61,541 nt of DNA, taken from Bacteroidota bacterium (lineage in GTDB: Bacteria > Bacteroidota > Bacteroidia > Chitinophagales > Chitinophagaceae). Shown piece after piece: positions 9,568-17,592 of the stretch; position 1 is the first letter of the stretch; each line of letters begins with the position of its first letter. The stretch is from contig JABDGW010000005.1 of assembly GCA_013285855.1 (NCBI GenBank), positions 1-61,541 on the forward strand. The letters run 5' to 3'. The notes under the pieces were generated by a model. The model saw only the letters and a program-made list of their open reading frames with translations, had not been told where the DNA came from and ran no database searches. The position numbers and the translations under genes were made by a program.

Positions 9568-9969
9568 ATGCAGGCAGCGCGACTTACATATTATGATCTG
9601 ATGAATAAAGCCAAACAAGCCGAACAGGAGAAGGACGTTAACGCCGCAATAAATAATTATAAGCAGGCAATAAACCTTGAGCCTGCAGATACGCTTGCTT
9701 ACAACCGCTTAATGATAATTTACAGGAAAGAAAAATTGTATAAAGAAGAACTGCATATTATAGATATGGCTGTTAAAAATATTCAGCAGGCTTATAATAA
9801 CAGGAAATCTAAACCTAAGGCAAATGCAACTATATCAAAACTCAGTAAGGCATTAATGAAATCAACAGGTTTGGTTGATAAAAAAGGCAACAATATGTAT
9901 GAACCTGAACCAATATCTTCCTGGAAAAAAAGAAGGCAGGTGGTTTTAAAGCGATTAGATAAAGCATAA
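9568..9969 (+). CDS. Small tetratricopeptide-repeat protein
   Basis: About 133 residues from ATG 9568; a TTG at 9559 would add three residues. Residues 10-75 hold two TPR-type helical pairs, with the recognisable units AEQEKDVNAAINNYKQAINLEP and DTLAYNRLMIIYRKEKLYKEELHIIDMAV. The remainder is very basic (KSKPKANATISK, SWKKRRQVVLKRLDKA). No signal peptide is present, so a cytosolic protein-protein interaction role is likely. The gene is monocistronic, convergent with the small lipoprotein gene downstream. TPR assignment is good from the A/Y/L/P spacing; the biological partner is unknown. Confidence 0.75.
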   Translation: MQAARLTYYDLMNKAKQAEQEKDVNAAINNYKQAINLEPADTLAYNRLMIIYRKEKLYKEELHIIDMAVKNIQQAYNNRKSKPKANATISKLSKALMKSTGLVDKKGNNMYEPEPISSWKKRRQVVLKRLDKA

Positions 9970-10006
9970 TGCAAAACACCGGGATTGCAGAATGTTATAG
10001 AGCAGC

Positions 10007-10249
10007 TTAATATTTTTTCAATTCTTTTTGCAGCGAGTCGTATTCACTATTCAAAGCATTTTCGACGTTATATAAAGAATCCCATTCTTTTAATTGCATT
10101 GATGACGGCATCGAGCTGTCTTTAGCTGCATTTAATTTTTCATCAATAACATTCTTCTCTTTAAGTATTTCTTTTTGCCTTTGAATAATTTTGATTTTTG
10201 GATCTGAGCAACCTAATAAAAGGAGTGATATTACAAGCATTTTTTTCAT
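10007..10249 (-). CDS. Small putative lipoprotein
   Basis: 80 residues with a short signal sequence ending in the lipobox LLLGC (Cys 14), after which the mature protein would be a lipid-anchored, strongly charged helical peptide (KIIQRQKEILKEKNVIDEKL, then ENALNSEYDSLQKELKKY) likely to form a coiled coil. I recognise no family. It is transcribed against the TPR gene and away from the LEA14-like gene. Start is ATG 10249. Signal and lipobox make it credible despite its size. Confidence 0.65.
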   Translation of the reverse strand: MKKMLVISLLLLGCSDPKIKIIQRQKEILKEKNVIDEKLNAAKDSSMPSSMQLKEWDSLYNVENALNSEYDSLQKELKKY

Positions 10250-10435
10250 GGCTCAAACATAGTAAAATTTATTGCTTTGTTCATTAATTACACCTTGATA
10301 AAATAATTAGATTCAGCGATTGCTGTAAATAATCAGGGCAGGTAATTTTTTCTGGATCGTGATATTTTTTTACGAATTAATAAAAATTTGGGGTTTAAAA
10401 TTTGATACTTCTCTCCTGCTTCTTCACTTTTGAAA

Positions 10436-10882
10436 ATGCGTTTATTTGTTTTACTGCTTTCTTTTATAGTATTAATCACTGCCTGCAACAAGCCTCAATC
10501 ATTTGAATACCGTGGCATGCAAAATCTAAAGATAGACAGCATTGGTTTGGTGAATAGTAAGATAAGTTTGGAACTGGTATATTTTAATCCGAATAATTTT
10601 GGGGTTGATTTAAGAAATGTAACCTGCGATGTGTACATCAACCATAATTATCTTGGAAAATATGTGCTGGATACAGTGATGCATATTGCCAAACGCAGCG
10701 AGTTTGCTATTCCTTCTTCTATGAATGTTGATATGAAAAATGTTTATAAAAATGCTTTCACCACTTTATTATCAAAACAGGTTTTGATTGAGTTAAAGGG
10801 ATCAACAAAAGTTGGTAAAGGCGGAATCTTTGTCAGTGTACCTTTTGATTATTCTGCAATGGAAAATTTCAGCATGTTCTAA
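10436..10882 (+). CDS. LEA type 2 family lipoprotein
   Basis: About 148 residues. The N-terminus (MRLFVLLLSFIVLITAC) is a lipoprotein signal with lipobox LITAC, so the protein is probably anchored in the outer or inner membrane facing the periplasm. The rest matches the LEA14/WHy beta-sandwich pattern: ISLELVYFNPNNFGVDLRNVTCDVYINHNYLG, with the conserved NPN followed by a strand and a Gly, then VPFDYSA near the end. These domains are found in desiccation and stress proteins and in some secretion pilotins, but no precise role can be given. I prefer the ATG at 10436 over the TTG at 10430. It ends 5 bases before a strong palindromic terminator. Confidence 0.75.
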   Translation: MRLFVLLLSFIVLITACNKPQSFEYRGMQNLKIDSIGLVNSKISLELVYFNPNNFGVDLRNVTCDVYINHNYLGKYVLDTVMHIAKRSEFAIPSSMNVDMKNVYKNAFTTLLSKQVLIELKGSTKVGKGGIFVSVPFDYSAMENFSMF

Positions 10883-10886
10883 ATCC

Positions 10887-10918
10887 AAATCTTGAAGGTT
10901 TTAAAACCTTCAAGATTT
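10887..10918. terminator. Bidirectional terminator, perfect 16-bp inverted repeat
   Basis: A perfect palindrome with 16-base arms (10887-10902 and 10903-10918) centred on TTTTAAAA between the convergent LEA14-like and DUF423 genes. The arms end in AAA/TTT so it can act on both strands. The right arm contains the TGA stop codon of the DUF423 gene (10910-10912), so the terminator overlaps that coding sequence. Confidence 0.85.
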
Positions 10919-11305
10919 ATTAAGATTAATGGCAGCCATTGCCAACAAAAGCCAGCCTGCAATAAAACATAAACCACCAAAAGGCGTAACAGCGCCAAGC
11001 CAGTTCATTTGCTGGTTACCCATCATTTTAAAATAAGAAAGCAAGTACAAAGAGCCGCAAAAAAGAATTATGCCTGCAATAAAACATTTGCCGCTCCAGT
11101 TAATAAAACCACCCGGAATATACTGTGATATAATTGCAACGGCCAGCAATGCAAATACATGATAGAACTGGTACTTAACAGCGGTTTCAAAAATATCAAA
11201 TGCTTCAGCGTTCATTCTTGTTTTTAAACCATGCGCACCAAAGGCGCCAAGTATTACAGAAAGAGCGCCGAGTATTGCAGCGGTTATTAAATAAGTTTTA
11301 TTCAT
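10910..11305 (-). CDS. DUF423 family membrane protein
   Basis: 131 residues, four hydrophobic segments (roughly 5-22, 45-63, 74-92 and 103-125). The opening pattern ILGALSVILGAFGAHGLK and the internal KYQFYHVFALL match the DUF423 (YgdD/YwdK) family of small inner-membrane proteins of unknown function. Its start overlaps the 3' end of aroK by 8 bases, so the two are surely co-transcribed and translationally coupled. Family assignment is secure; role unknown. Confidence 0.88.
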   Translation of the reverse strand: MNKTYLITAAILGALSVILGAFGAHGLKTRMNAEAFDIFETAVKYQFYHVFALLAVAIISQYIPGGFINWSGKCFIAGIILFCGSLYLLSYFKMMGNQQMNWLGAVTPFGGLCFIAGWLLLAMAAINLNKS

Positions 11306-11804
11306 GTGTTGAAATTATTTTCAAAAAATCTTTTTCAGTTATGTTATTACCGGTTAAATAATATTTTGCTTTCGAGTAAAATGAATTGCGTTTTTCACGC
11401 ATTTGTGTAAGAAAATATTCCAGGTTATTATCTTCAACAGTTGCTATCAAAGGCCGGTGCGATTTTTCTTTTTGTAATCTTTCTGCAATTATTTCAACAG
11501 GCTCATCAATCCAGATGGTTATACCATTATTGTTCATCCAATTCATGTTATCATAAAAACAAGGCGCACCGCCTCCGGTTGAGAGTATAAAATTTTCTTT
11601 AGCAGAAAAACTTTTCAAAACTTCATTTTCTTTTTGCCTGAAATGATCTTCACCTTTTTCAGAAAAAATTTCTGCAACGGTTTTTTGTTCTGCTTTTTCT
11701 ATTTCATCATCTAAATGAAATGCAGGAATATTTAATAAGCTGCTTAATTTATCAGCCCAATAACTTTTACCACTTCCCATTAAACCAATTAAAAATATTT
11801 TCAC
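11298..11804 (-). CDS. aroK: Shikimate kinase
   Basis: 168 residues. Catalyses ATP-dependent phosphorylation of shikimate to shikimate 3-phosphate in aromatic amino acid synthesis, in the cytosol. The Walker A motif GLMGSGKS is at residues 7-14, followed by the shikimate-binding LDDEIE, the FRQKENEVL helix, the STGGGA loop and RPLI in the lid region, all in the usual order and length for AroK. Start is a GTG at 11804; no in-frame ATG lies nearby. The gene heads a two-gene unit with the DUF423 protein. Upstream of the start lies a short 7-nt periodic repeat. Confidence 0.95.
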   Translation of the reverse strand: MKIFLIGLMGSGKSYWADKLSSLLNIPAFHLDDEIEKAEQKTVAEIFSEKGEDHFRQKENEVLKSFSAKENFILSTGGGAPCFYDNMNWMNNNGITIWIDEPVEIIAERLQKEKSHRPLIATVEDNNLEYFLTQMREKRNSFYSKAKYYLTGNNITEKDFLKIISTHE

Positions 11805-11812
11805 AGTGGCAA

Positions 11813-11847
11813 GTTAGTAATTGCAGATTTCAGATTGAATATTGAAT
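11813..11847. repeat. Short 7-nt tandem repeat upstream of aroK
   Basis: Four clear 7-nt units in register (ATTGCAG, ATTTCAG, then ATTGAAT twice, 11820-11847), with a weaker unit before them. It lies directly upstream of the aroK start on the opposite strand and has the same period as the spacer repeats of the ribosomal operon. Confidence 0.7.
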
Positions 11848-11925
11848 AAGACTGTTGATAATTATTTTACAAAAATGGATTTACAAAATTATTTCATGAA
11901 GTAATTAATACCATATATAAAAAAC

Positions 11926-11957
11926 AAGGCAGGTAGATAGTATCTCGCCTGCCTTTT
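11926..11957. terminator. Rho-independent terminator after the 59-residue gene
   Basis: Stem AAGGCAGG (11926-11933) pairs with CCTGCCTT (11948-11955), and inside it AGAT pairs with ATCT. On the minus strand the stem is followed by GTTTTTT, ending the transcript of the small gene at 11983-12162. On the plus strand it is followed by TTTT, so it may work both ways. Confidence 0.75.
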
Positions 11958-11982
11958 GTAAATCGCGCAGTATAAACCTGTC

Positions 11983-12162
11983 TTAAAAAGAAAAACGTTT
12001 TTTTACTCCATTTTTTACTTCTGACATGTGTTTTGTCCATTTCCAGAAAATAAAACTAAAGCTGGTTTTTATGCAGTTTATCTGCTTTTCTGTTAACTGG
12101 TGAAATGGTTGTCCTGCAAACGATTTGATTTCCTCGTTGTAGTACTTCTCAATGTCTGTCAT
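11983..12162 (-). CDS. 59-residue hypothetical protein
   Basis: An ORF from ATG 12162 to TAA 11983, with AAAGGA directly upstream of the start. The protein begins MTDIEKYYNEEIKSF and continues with LTEKQINCIKTSF and a Trp-rich stretch FIFWKWTKHM before a basic tail (KKRFSF). No signal peptide is present; one amphipathic or weakly hydrophobic helix may exist around residues 30-42. A terminator hairpin follows 25 bases after the stop, which strongly favours a real transcription unit. I do not recognise the family. The remaining 207 bases up to the acyl-CoA dehydrogenase gene hold nothing I can name. Confidence 0.6.
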   Translation of the reverse strand: MTDIEKYYNEEIKSFAGQPFHQLTEKQINCIKTSFSFIFWKWTKHMSEVKNGVKKRFSF

Positions 12163-12369
12163 TTCCTTTGTTTTTGGTTGCGGATTTAAAATCTAAGTTC
12201 GTATGCATCAGCATAAAAATGCCTGGCATTTCTTTTATGTAATAATAGAATTTGGTGAGTGCTTATTTTTTAGCGTTGAACGTGTTTTATTGAAGTGAAA
12301 AAGCAGAAGTATCCGCACAAGAAATGCGTTGAATGAAGTAACTTAATAAGCAGATAAAATTTTACCGGG

Positions 12370-13554
12370 TTATTTAAATGCATTAAATCCCGTAACATCC
12401 ATACCAGTAATCAGCAAATGCACATCATGCGTACCTTCATAAGTAAGCACACTTTCAATGTTCATCATATGGCGCATAATACTGTATTCGCCGGTAATTC
12501 CCATACCGCCAAGCATTGCTCGTGCATCTCTTGCAATATTGGCCGTAATCTCACAACTATTTCTTTTTGCCATGCTGATCTGTGCCGGCGTTGCTCTTTC
12601 TTCATTCATCAGCACGCCAAGCCGCCATACAAGCAATTGTGCTTTGGTAATTTCTGTTATCATTTCCGCCAGTTTTTTTTGCTGTAACTGGAAAGCGCCT
12701 ATCGGTTTATCAAACTGTATGCGTTCTTTGCCGTATTGTAAAGCGGTATCGTAACAATCCATTGCTGCACCTAATGCACCCCATGAAATTCCATAACGTG
12801 CTTTGCTTAAACAACCCAACGGGCCTTTTAATCCTTTTACATTTGGAAAAATATTTGCTTTTGGCACGCGTACATCATGAAAAACCAACTCGCCGGTTGC
12901 ACTTGCACGCAAGCTCCATTTGCCATGTGTTGTTGGTGTTGAAAATCCTTCCATACCGCGTTCAACAATTAACCCTTTAATGTCGCCTTGTTCATTTTTT
13001 GCCCAAACCACAGCAACCTGTGCAAATGGTGCATTACTGATCCACATTTTAGCCCCGTTCAAAATAACATGATCACCATCATCTTTAAAATTGGTGATCA
13101 TGCCTGCGGGGTTGCTGCCGAAATCTGGTTCAGTTAAACCAAAACAACCCAGCCACTCGCCGCTTGCAAGTTTTGGTAAATATTTTTTACGCTGCTCTTC
13201 ACTTCCATAAGCATAAATCGGGAACATTACAAGACTGCCCTGAACACTTGCGGTAGAGCGTACGCCACTATCGCCGCGTTCCAGCTCCTGCATCATTAAT
13301 CCGTAACTTATATAATCCAGGCCGCCGCCGCCGTATTCAGCAGGAATAGTAGGACCAAAGCAACCCAGTTCACCCAATTGCTTTACAATAAACTCAGGAA
13401 ATGCTGCACGCTGAGCATAATCTTCAATAACCGGCGAAATTTCTTTTTTTACATAACTGCGCACCGTTTCACGAACAAGTTTCTGCTCTTCAGTAAGCAA
13501 TTCATCTAATAAAAAATAATCAGGTGATTGAAATGTATCTGTTTTGGAAGCCAT
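12370..13554 (-). CDS. Acyl-CoA dehydrogenase, glutaryl-CoA dehydrogenase type
   Basis: 394-residue FAD enzyme that would oxidise glutaryl-CoA to crotonyl-CoA (lysine/tryptophan breakdown) or a similar acyl-CoA. Typical sequence blocks are present: LTEPDFGSNPAG and WISNAPFAQ for FAD/substrate binding, RIQFDKPIGAFQLQQKKLAEM, and the C-terminal TYEGTHDVHLLITG holding the catalytic Glu. The N-terminal RSTASVQGSLVMFPI and the end MDVTGFNAF are characteristic of the glutaryl-CoA branch rather than short- or medium-chain dehydrogenases. Length is as expected. Start ATG 13554. It stands alone; no electron-transfer flavoprotein or lysine pathway gene is adjacent. Confidence 0.9.
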   Translation of the reverse strand: MASKTDTFQSPDYFLLDELLTEEQKLVRETVRSYVKKEISPVIEDYAQRAAFPEFIVKQLGELGCFGPTIPAEYGGGGLDYISYGLMMQELERGDSGVRSTASVQGSLVMFPIYAYGSEEQRKKYLPKLASGEWLGCFGLTEPDFGSNPAGMITNFKDDGDHVILNGAKMWISNAPFAQVAVVWAKNEQGDIKGLIVERGMEGFSTPTTHGKWSLRASATGELVFHDVRVPKANIFPNVKGLKGPLGCLSKARYGISWGALGAAMDCYDTALQYGKERIQFDKPIGAFQLQQKKLAEMITEITKAQLLVWRLGVLMNEERATPAQISMAKRNSCEITANIARDARAMLGGMGITGEYSIMRHMMNIESVLTYEGTHDVHLLITGMDVTGFNAFK

Positions 13555-13646
13555 CGTTTTCTTTTAATAATTTATAAAATTAAAAAGCGCGGCAAAGGTA
13601 AACAGTTGCAATAACCGGCAAAGTTTTAAATACGTGCAGATAAAAA

Positions 13647-14039
13647 TTAAATGGAATATTTAGCGCAAATCGCGCTTAAGTGTTCGGCAGTCATTGGTTT
13701 TACAATGTAGCCATTAACCTTAAACACATAAGCCTGTTCAAAATCTTCTTTTGATAAACTGGATGAAAGCACATATACAGGAATATCAACATTTTCAGAT
13801 TGCGACCATTCCTGGAACCATTCAAGAAATTCCCACCCGTTCATAACGGTCATGTGCAAATCAACAAAAATAATATCAGGCAGTTCAGATAAACTATCCA
13901 GCAAATATTCTTTAGCCTGCAGCCCATCTCTTTTTGAAACAAATTCATTAAAAAAGTGTGTTAATTTCATCATACGTTCACAAATATTGATAGTGATATA
14001 ATCATCATCAATAAAAAGAACTTTTGTAAATGCGGGCAT
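13647..14039 (-). CDS. Stand-alone response regulator receiver protein
   Basis: 130 residues that form one CheY-like receiver domain and nothing else. The acidic pocket is FIDDD (residues 9-13), the phospho-acceptor Asp is in IFVDLHM near residue 60, the switch Ser is in VLSSSL and the conserved Lys is in IVKPM. No DNA-binding output is attached, so it probably acts by protein-protein contacts or as a phosphate relay. It lies 28 bases before the MutS2-like gene end in the same direction, but no kinase is next to it. Family clear; partner unknown. Confidence 0.9.
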   Translation of the reverse strand: MPAFTKVLFIDDDYITINICERMMKLTHFFNEFVSKRDGLQAKEYLLDSLSELPDIIFVDLHMTVMNGWEFLEWFQEWSQSENVDIPVYVLSSSLSKEDFEQAYVFKVNGYIVKPMTAEHLSAICAKYSI

Positions 14040-14066
14040 ATAATAGGTTAATTAATTCTGGTGGTT

Positions 14067-16160
14067 TTATTTTTCTTCAACTGCTACCAAATCATTCAAA
14101 TCAATATTCATTGGCAACGCACCAATTTGAACAACAGCTCTTTTACCGCGAATTTCTTTTACTTCACCAACCTGGTAATTTTTTTTCATTTTCACTTTTG
14201 ATCCTACCGAAACTGGTGTTTGCAATTCCCGGTATTTAGATTCTATTTTTTTTGCAAATTTATTTTTAATTTGCTTCTCTTTGCCTTTAAACAACATTTC
14301 CTGTATTTGCTTTACTACTTCATTTTTATTTTCTGCTTTTTTCCATTCTAATACAACCTGCTTCAACTTACGTTCCATATCTTTCAAATAGGCAATTCTG
14401 TCTTCTGTAATTTTATTCTGATGCTTTAATAATTCAACATGCTGGTTGTGTTTTTCTTTGTTAAGCTGGTTTAATAATTGTTTTTTTAATTGCTCGTTTT
14501 CTGTCAATAATGTTTCTAATTCCTTTTTTTCTTTATTTAAAACCTGCAGATCCTTTTCAGTGCGGGTTAATAATTTATCAAGGCGAAATTGATTTTCATC
14601 AACCAATGTTTTTGCACGGTTTATAAGATATTTTGGCAAACCAATTCGCTCTGCAATGGCAAAAGTATAAGAGCTTCCCGGTTTGCCAACATTTAATTGA
14701 TATAAAGGCTGAAGATTTATTTCGTCAAACATCATAGAGGCGTTTAATACTCCCGCAGTACGATTAGCGAATATTTTTAGATTAAGATAGTGTGTAGTAA
14801 TTACGCCAAAAGCGTGCTTATGGTTTATTTCATTTAAAATAATTTCTGCAAAAGCGCCGCCAAGATTAGGGTCTGTGCCGCTACCTAATTCATCAATAAA
14901 AAAAAGCGTTTTTCCGTTGGCGTTTTCAATAAAATATTTCATGTGCAGCAAGTGCGAAGAATAAGTGCTGAGATCAAATTCTATACTTTGCGTATCTCCA
15001 ATATGAATAAATAATTGCTTGAAAATGCCAATTTCAGAATCAGGATGTACAGGAACAAGCAGGCCGCTTTGCAGCATTAGCTGGGTTAAACCGATGATTT
15101 TCATTGCAACTGTTTTGCCGCCTGCGTTCGGGCCGCTTATAACCAATATGCGATTTTGCTCATCAAGCTTTACACTAATGGGCACAGTTGGGCGGTTGCT
15201 GTTTTTATTATGCAGAAGTAAAAGCGGGTGAAAAGCATTTTTCAAATCAATAATTGTTTGATCGCTGATGTTTGGATAATTGCCATTTATTTCAATTGAA
15301 AATTTTGCCTTTGCCTGTATAAAATCATATTCACCGGCAATGTGCAGCCATTCAACCAATAACATGCTGTACGCAGAAAGTTTTGCAGTAAGCAGTTTTA
15401 AAATGTGCAGCACTTCTTTTCTTTCTTCATTCTCCAATGAAAAAACTTCGTTGTTTAATTCAATGGTTGCTTCAGGCTCAATAAAAGCAGTTTTGTGGCT
15501 GTCGCTTTCGCCATGTAAAATACCTTTTACCTGTCGTTTATATTCTGAAAAAACAGCTACTACCCTTCTGCCATTGCTAAAACTTTCATCAATTTCTGCA
15601 CTATAGCCCGCTTTGTTTAGCCTGACCACCTCTTTTTCAAATACGCGGCGCAATTCATTGCGTTTGCGGTAGAGGTTATGCCTTATGTTTTGAAGCGCTT
15701 CACTGGCATTATCTTTCACATACCCGGCATCATCGAATATTTCATCAATTAATTGCATAATTACCTTTTCGTAATACGAGTTTTCTAAAACTTTATACAA
15801 TGCCGGGTAAGCAAGTCGCCGTTCTCCATCAAACCATCTAAAAATCTTTTCTGTACTTACGGCAAGGCGATGGATATGCATAAAATCCTCAGCCTGTAAT
15901 ACACTTCCTTCAATGCTTAACAATTTTAAACAGTTGTTAAGATTTAAACTGAAATCATTTGGCAAAAGTTGCTTTTGCTCCAGGATAAGTTTACATTCAA
16001 AAGTCTGCTGAAGCTGCAGGATTATAATTTCTTTGCTGGTATGAATGAGAAGATGCAACGACTTGTTTTTTGCATATTCTGTATTACAATAAGCAGAAAG
16101 ATGATTTTTTATTTTTGAAAATTCAAGCTGCTGGTCTGCTGATTCTGGATATAACTTCAT
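14067..16160 (-). CDS. MutS2-like protein lacking the Smr domain
   Basis: 697 residues from ATG 16160 (a TTG at 16175 would add five). The ATPase core has Walker A GPNAGGKT at about 343-350, Walker B FIDELGSGTDP at 421-431 and the ITTHY switch near 455, all typical of the MutS2 branch. A long coiled coil follows (about 515-620: KDLQVLNKEKKELETLL, LKDMERKLKQVVLEW). The protein ends in a small beta-barrel-like region (VGSKVKMKKNYQVGEV, KRAVVQIGALPMNIDL). Canonical MutS2 proteins continue with an Smr nuclease domain; here the stop comes directly after the barrel, so no Smr nuclease is present. MutS2 acts in suppressing recombination or in rescue of collided ribosomes. Confidence 0.9.
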   Translation of the reverse strand: MKLYPESADQQLEFSKIKNHLSAYCNTEYAKNKSLHLLIHTSKEIIILQLQQTFECKLILEQKQLLPNDFSLNLNNCLKLLSIEGSVLQAEDFMHIHRLAVSTEKIFRWFDGERRLAYPALYKVLENSYYEKVIMQLIDEIFDDAGYVKDNASEALQNIRHNLYRKRNELRRVFEKEVVRLNKAGYSAEIDESFSNGRRVVAVFSEYKRQVKGILHGESDSHKTAFIEPEATIELNNEVFSLENEERKEVLHILKLLTAKLSAYSMLLVEWLHIAGEYDFIQAKAKFSIEINGNYPNISDQTIIDLKNAFHPLLLLHNKNSNRPTVPISVKLDEQNRILVISGPNAGGKTVAMKIIGLTQLMLQSGLLVPVHPDSEIGIFKQLFIHIGDTQSIEFDLSTYSSHLLHMKYFIENANGKTLFFIDELGSGTDPNLGGAFAEIILNEINHKHAFGVITTHYLNLKIFANRTAGVLNASMMFDEINLQPLYQLNVGKPGSSYTFAIAERIGLPKYLINRAKTLVDENQFRLDKLLTRTEKDLQVLNKEKKELETLLTENEQLKKQLLNQLNKEKHNQHVELLKHQNKITEDRIAYLKDMERKLKQVVLEWKKAENKNEVVKQIQEMLFKGKEKQIKNKFAKKIESKYRELQTPVSVGSKVKMKKNYQVGEVKEIRGKRAVVQIGALPMNIDLNDLVAVEEK

Positions 16161-16234
16161 TATTAAAAAAAACAAATCTAATTACAATGTTATTTAGACG
16201 TTGTTTGAAATTAATTTTAATTAAGATGAAAGTG

Positions 16235-17236
16235 TTAAGATTTTGGTGAGATACCCGGTTTTACTTTTACCTCATGCTGCGTATTTTCTTTATCCTGAAT
16301 GGTTTGTTTACCGGTTTCTACCTCAACTTGCTTTGTGGTAACAGCGTAATCATTTGGATGTATGGCTGAGCCATAACTTATGGCATACGCTTTTGTAAAT
16401 TCAGCCCCAAAATATAAAATAATAGCTGAATAATACACCCATAACAATAAAATAACAAGAGAGCCTGCCGTACCATAAGTGGTGCCAACATTGGTTTTGC
16501 TTATATAAAACGAAATGCCAAACTTACCCAGCATAAATAATATTGCTGTGGCAAGGGCCCCTGCAATTACGTCTTTCCATTTAATGCGGGCATCAGGCAA
16601 TACTTTAAAAATTACGGCAAAAATTAAAGTGGTAATTCCTAATGTAAGAACAATGTTTATTATATAAACAACAACTACAGCAACATCTGGATATCTTGCT
16701 TTTAAACTATTGATTAAGACTTCAATTAATGCAGATATGCCCAAAGAAACTAATAACAAAAAACCCAAACTTGCAATTATGGAAAAAGAAAGAAACCTGT
16801 TTCGGAGCATTTTGAGCCAGCCTTTTTTTGGTTTAGGTTTTAATCCCCATATCCTGTTTATTGAATCCTGAATATCTCCAAAAACTGTAGTTGCACCTAA
16901 CAATAAAGTAATAACACCAATTATTGCAGCTAAACGGCCTTTACCGCCTATTGAAGCATTTTTTATTATCTGTTGTAATTGTAAGGCAGTATCATGGCCA
17001 ACAAAACCATTTAACTGCGCAAATATTTTGCCTTCCACTGCTTCACGGCCTAAAAATATGCTGCATAAAGAAATAATTACTACCAATAACGGCCCCATTG
17101 AGAACACTGTATAATAAGCCAGACTTCCGCTAAGCTTTGTTATATTATCATCCCCAAAACCTTTAAAAGAATCTTTTAAAACACCAAACAATCCTTTAAA
17201 AGAAAATCTCTTTTTAGTTGTTACTTTTTTTTCCAT
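16235..17236 (-). CDS. YihY/BrkB family inner-membrane protein
   Basis: 333 residues with six predicted membrane helices (roughly 45-68, 103-125, 150-175, 188-212, 222-245, 258-282). Family signatures are LSGSLAYYTVFSMGPLLVVII at the first helix, IWGLKPKP after the second, and GTAGSLVILLLWVYYSA with LYFGAEFTKAYA at the end. YihY proteins are widespread membrane proteins of unknown transport function; older annotation as ribonuclease BN is wrong. The C-terminal 45 residues are hydrophilic and charged. Start ATG 17236; a terminator just upstream separates it from the small membrane protein gene, so it likely has its own promoter. Confidence 0.9.
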   Translation of the reverse strand: MEKKVTTKKRFSFKGLFGVLKDSFKGFGDDNITKLSGSLAYYTVFSMGPLLVVIISLCSIFLGREAVEGKIFAQLNGFVGHDTALQLQQIIKNASIGGKGRLAAIIGVITLLLGATTVFGDIQDSINRIWGLKPKPKKGWLKMLRNRFLSFSIIASLGFLLLVSLGISALIEVLINSLKARYPDVAVVVVYIINIVLTLGITTLIFAVIFKVLPDARIKWKDVIAGALATAILFMLGKFGISFYISKTNVGTTYGTAGSLVILLLWVYYSAIILYFGAEFTKAYAISYGSAIHPNDYAVTTKQVEVETGKQTIQDKENTQHEVKVKPGISPKS

Positions 17237-17251
17237 AAGCCTTAATTAATA

Positions 17252-17274
17252 CAAAAACCCCGCCGGTGGCGGGG
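17252..17274 (-). terminator. Rho-independent terminator after the 56-residue membrane protein gene
   Basis: A GC-rich 7-bp stem, CCCCGCC paired with GGCGGGG around a GGT loop (17258-17274). Read on the minus strand it is followed by a run of five T (17253-17257), directly downstream of the small gene at 17300-17470. Confidence 0.88.
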
Positions 17275-17299
17275 AGATTGTTTATCACATTTAAACAGG

Positions 17300-17470
17300 T
17301 TAAGAAAAAATGTTGTCTGTTTTACTTTCTACGCGGCCAATTGTATCATTCATTTTATCGTAAGCATCCTGGGCGGCTGAATTTATACGGCTTCTATTCC
17401 TGTTATAAACATATGCAGCAATGCCTGCTGCCAGTGCTATTACTGCACCTGTTATAATTTTTTTATTCAT
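17300..17470 (-). CDS. Small single-pass membrane protein
   Basis: 56 residues from ATG 17470; an upstream in-frame codon at 17503 would add 11 residues but the form MNKKIITGAVIALAAGIAAYVY is a far more natural N-terminus. One hydrophobic helix (residues 5-22) is followed by a charged, probably helical tail (NRNRSRINSAAQDAYDKMND). It resembles YtxH-type stress-related membrane proteins in layout, but I would not assign a family. A strong terminator 26 bases downstream supports it as a real transcription unit. Confidence 0.7.
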   Translation of the reverse strand: MNKKIITGAVIALAAGIAAYVYNRNRSRINSAAQDAYDKMNDTIGRVESKTDNIFS

Positions 17471-17592
17471 GATTATAATTTTAGATGATAAAACCAATTT
17501 CATACCAACTTAATTTCATTTATTTTTTTCCCTGTTATTTACCATGCTTTTATAATTTTTTTGATATTGTTCATTTCTTTTTACCCAACTAG

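Noticed and set aside
12418-12754. Two plus-strand ORFs of 89 and 98 residues inside the acyl-CoA dehydrogenase gene
   Set aside because: They are antisense to highly conserved coding sequence and show no domain or plausible start context.
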